Made by a program: the position numbers and the translations under genes. From Flavobacterium sp. IB48 (GTDB lineage Bacteria > Bacteroidota > Bacteroidia > Flavobacteriales > Flavobacteriaceae), in the NCBI RefSeq assembly GCF_016405855.1, contig NZ_JAEFCA010000002.1, forward strand, positions 691,031-755,030: a stretch of 64,000 nucleotides of DNA, given 5' to 3'. Under the pieces are notes generated by a model that made no database searches, was not told where the DNA came from, and saw only the letters and a list, made by a program, of their open reading frames with translations. Every line of letters begins with the position of its first letter. Position 1 is the first letter of the stretch. Shown piece by piece: positions 61,838 through 64,000 of this stretch.

Positions 61838-62513
61838 TTCGTAAATCGTTTTTTAGTTTCTGACGAGTTCCTTTGTAACTTTTCTCTACTTTATTCTTTT
61901 TAAAATCACTTCCAGTAAAAACCCTAACAGGATTTCCACGTTGTACATTCAGCTGGTTTTCCCATTGTTTTCCTACGTGATTTTTTAGTTGGAGCCATTT
62001 CTCGTCTTCTAATTTTTTAATTAATCGTTCTGTTGCCAATTTTTTATTCTGATGTTGCGATCGGCTGTCCATTGACACGACGGCAATTCCTGTTGGAATA
62101 TGAGTCGCTCTAATTGCAGAACTCACTTTATTTACATGCTGTCCTCCTGCTCCAGAGCTCCTCATGGCTTGATACTGAATATCATTTTCAGAAAACAAAT
62201 TATTTTTCTGTTGTTCAATTTCAAAAATGCCGATAAACCAGTTTTTGCGTTTATGCATTTTCCTAAACTGACTTTGGCCAATCCATTGAATTGTTCCTAT
62301 CCAGGAATTCACAAACTGATCTGCATTTTTTCCTCTTACGGCAATCGATGCCGTTTCTACAGTTCCATTTTCACTGCCCGCCTCTCGCTGAAGCAAAACA
62401 GTTTCTAAATTTTGATCCTGCGCTTCTTCTAAAACTTTTTTAAGCACTTGGGCAACAACCCAAGTGCATTCTGCAGGTCCGCGACCCGCTGTTATTTGAA
62501 TTATTCTTTCCAT
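61824..62513 (-). CDS. prfH: Peptide chain release factor-like protein PrfH
   Basis: A 229-residue protein with the release-factor GGQ motif in [20 protein letters not shown] (about 117-136), which acts at the peptidyl-transferase centre. The stop-codon-reading domain of RF1/RF2 is absent, as expected for the PrfH family. A distinct N-terminal domain starts [16 protein letters not shown]. PrfH genes are commonly paired with rtcB. In recently described systems the pair frees and repairs ribosomes whose 16S rRNA decoding centre has been cut. It overlaps the zinc-ribbon gene by 13 bases. Confidence 0.9.
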   Translation of the reverse strand: MERIIQITAGRGPAECTWVVAQVLKKVLEEAQDQNLETVLLQREAGSENGTVETASIAVRGKNADQFVNSWIGTIQWIGQSQFRKMHKRKNWFIGIFEIEQQKNNLFSENDIQYQAMRSSGAGGQHVNKVSSAIRATHIPTGIAVVSMDSRSQHQNKKLATERLIKKLEDEKWLQLKNHVGKQWENQLNVQRGNPVRVFTGSDFKKNKVEKSYKGTRQKLKNDLRNENN

Positions 62514-63106
62514 TTCTTTAAAATTTTAAGCAGCTTTTCTCTGTTTTTTGCTGCCTTAACAAATTGCGGCAAACGAGCCACTAAACTTGAAGTGTAATTT
62601 GCTTCTGAATTACGTTCTCTTAAACCAGCTTGAATATATCTTTCCAGATAATTAATATGATCAAGATTGTATGCCCAAAAAACATTGTCATCAACTTCTT
62701 TTTGAAACCAAAGCTGTAAATTATGCCAAGGCTCCCTTACTAAACCATCTTTTTGCAGTTCTCTTCTAATTCTCAAAATCGCTGGTTTTATTTCTTCGTA
62801 AAAACTGCAATACGGGCATTTAACCTTATATTTTTCAGGTATTTCTTTGAAAACCTGAGATTCATAATCAAATTTTTGAAAACATTTACCACAATAATGC
62901 TTTCCTACTGCTTTGTATTGATAAACTGGTTCGTATATCGTACAAAAGCAGGATTTACATACAAAAGTCATTGTAGTGCATTTACCGCATTCACAATTTT
63001 TAGAAACTTTTTTCACAATTCCTTTAGATTCACATTTTGGACATTTCACAAAAATCTCATTTGCAAAATGTCCTAGCCATTTATTTTCATCTTGAAACCT
63101 CTCCAT
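62501..63106 (-). CDS. Zinc-ribbon protein between rtcB and prfH
   Basis: A 201-residue protein with twelve cysteines arranged as several CxxC knuckles: 22/25, 38/40/43, 50/53/55, 72/75 and 97/100. The first 100 residues probably hold two or three zinc ribbons. The C-terminal half is helical, with a segment [19 protein letters not shown] (148-166) and [22 protein letters not shown] do not recognise a named family. It starts 17 bases after rtcB and overlaps prfH by 13, so it is clearly part of the same operon and probably contributes to the same RNA-repair function. Confidence 0.8.
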   Translation of the reverse strand: MERFQDENKWLGHFANEIFVKCPKCESKGIVKKVSKNCECGKCTTMTFVCKSCFCTIYEPVYQYKAVGKHYCGKCFQKFDYESQVFKEIPEKYKVKCPYCSFYEEIKPAILRIRRELQKDGLVREPWHNLQLWFQKEVDDNVFWAYNLDHINYLERYIQAGLRERNSEANYTSSLVARLPQFVKAAKNREKLLKILKKWKE

Positions 63107-63123
63107 GATCTTTACTTTTTTTT

Positions 63124-64000
63124 TTAGCGATCCATTCTAACAATTCTAGGCGTAAATGTTCCTAAAACTTCAACTAAATCTGTTTGGTTTGCCATTACTT
63201 TTTCGATGTCATTGTAAGCCATTGGAGCTTCGTCAATATTACCGCCAATCAAAGTCACAGCATGTTTCTTCAACTCTTTATTAATCTGACTTTGCGTAAA
63301 ACTGCTTTTGCATTTTGCTCTCGAAAACAAACGTCCAGCACCATGTGAAGCTGAGTTTAAACTTTCTGCATTTCCTTTGCCTTTTACAATAAAACCTGGC
63401 GCTGTCATTGAACCCGGAATAATTCCCAATTGTCCTTCACCCGCAGGTGTTGCTCCTTTTCTATGCACAATGCACTCCTGACCGTTTACAATCTCTTTCC
63501 ATGCAAAATTGTGATGGTTTTCAATAGTTACTACTACTCTTTTTCCAATCGCTTTGGCAATTCTTCTATGAATATCATCATGACAAGCTTTTGCATATTC
63601 TCCAGCTAAATTCATTGCCAACCAATATTCCTGACCATCGTGCGTATTCAAATCTAACCAAGCTAAATGCTGCACATTCTTTGGCAACGGACATTGTTTT
63701 GTTGCTAAATATGTATAATGTTTTGCAATGTTAGCACCCAAGCCGCGAGAACCACTGTGTGACAACACAGCAAAATATTCTCCTTTTTCAAGCCTCCATT
63801 CGTTTTCTGGATTATCAATTTTTGCAATTCCGAATTCTACAAAATGATTTCCTCCACCCGAACTTCCCAATTGCTTGTAAGCTTTTGGCAAAAGATTCTT
63901 TAACAAAGGAATATCTTGAAATTCGCTTTTATAAAAAACCTCATGATCGACTCTTGAAGCATGCGTTTCATACATTCCGAATTTTGTATTGTCTTTTAGA
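63124..64000 (-). CDS. rtcB: RtcB-family RNA ligase (5' end outside window)
   Basis: At least 291 residues of RtcB are present; the N-terminus continues past the window edge. The frame is open to base 64000, reading DNTKFGMYETHASRVDHEV. Metal and GTP-binding motifs are visible: GNHFVEFG, LSHSGSRGLG, ENHHNFAWKE, GATPAGEGQLGIIPGSM and SASHGAGRLFSR, the last containing the His that becomes guanylated in E. coli RtcB. It joins RNA 3'-phosphate or cyclic phosphate to 5'-OH. Its pairing with prfH marks it as the RtcB2 type. It is first of the visible operon rtcB-zinc ribbon-prfH-TPR. Confidence 0.93.
   Translation of the reverse strand, partial: LKDNTKFGMYETHASRVDHEVFYKSEFQDIPLLKNLLPKAYKQLGSSGGGNHFVEFGIAKIDNPENEWRLEKGEYFAVLSHSGSRGLGANIAKHYTYLATKQCPLPKNVQHLAWLDLNTHDGQEYWLAMNLAGEYAKACHDDIHRRIAKAIGKRVVVTIENHHNFAWKEIVNGQECIVHRKGATPAGEGQLGIIPGSMTAPGFIVKGKGNAESLNSASHGAGRLFSRAKCKSSFTQSQINKELKKHAVTLIGGNIDEAPMAYNDIEKVMANQTDLVEVLGTFTPRIVRMDR

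Overview
The window is chromosomal DNA of a Flavobacterium-like member of the Bacteroidota. The DNA is AT-rich. Many genes are preceded by the Bacteroidota promoter form TTG-N17-23-TAnnTTTG, and Shine-Dalgarno sites are essentially absent. The gene families also fit: a succinyl/acetylornithine carbamoyltransferase in place of classical ArgF, a ProB without the PUA domain, choice-of-anchor and DUF3575 envelope proteins, and the YtxJ redox protein. Gene density is high, most 3' ends carry strong hairpin terminators, and no tRNA, rRNA, insertion sequence, prophage or CRISPR array is visible. This is mostly core genome.

Layout. 0-10 kb: a DMT exporter divergent from a MocR regulator, a bestrophin-like channel, a stress-type protein, a response regulator/histidine kinase pair, a BamA-like outer-membrane barrel and aspartase. 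10-16.4 kb: a pentapeptide-repeat protein, a TetR-regulated MFS exporter, guaC with a GNAT gene, miaE and glyA. 16.4-26 kb: fumarylacetoacetase, a secreted EEP-fold phosphatase/nuclease, agmatine deiminase (aguA), a surface beta-propeller lipoprotein, an OmpA-family protein, N-carbamoylputrescine amidase (aguB) and two tandem paralogous lipoproteins. 26-33 kb: a DUF808 protein, a 39-residue membrane miniprotein, clpB, ytxJ and a pair of DUF2157-type membrane proteins. 33-44.4 kb: a ten-gene arginine/proline operon on the minus strand, transcribed in the order GNAT-argG-argC-argD-proA-proB-argF'-argB-argE-argH. 44.4-61 kb: an M1 aminopeptidase, a mutarotase, smpB, an HTH-Fic protein, pcm, a dehydrogenase, a PLP homeostasis protein, a DEDDh exonuclease/GIY-YIG fusion, a potassium channel with a zinc ribbon, miaA and an acyl-ACP thioesterase. 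61.3-64 kb: an RNA-repair/ribosome-rescue operon, rtcB (cut by the window edge)-zinc-ribbon protein-prfH-TPR-like protein.

The signal I find most striking is the 5' leader of the arginine operon. Directly downstream of a near-consensus promoter lies about 122 nt that can fold into a closed, nested RNA structure: a 9-bp closing helix, two hairpins and a tightly packed three-way junction. It is followed by a second hairpin whose arms can pair with the first set. I do not recognise it as a known riboswitch family, and it is a candidate cis-regulatory RNA for arginine synthesis.

The second is the rtcB-prfH operon, whose two extra genes have no assigned role.

The third is the population of dispersed intergenic repeats. 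Several families of inverted, word-like repeats fill almost every gap in the arginine operon and several convergent junctions elsewhere.
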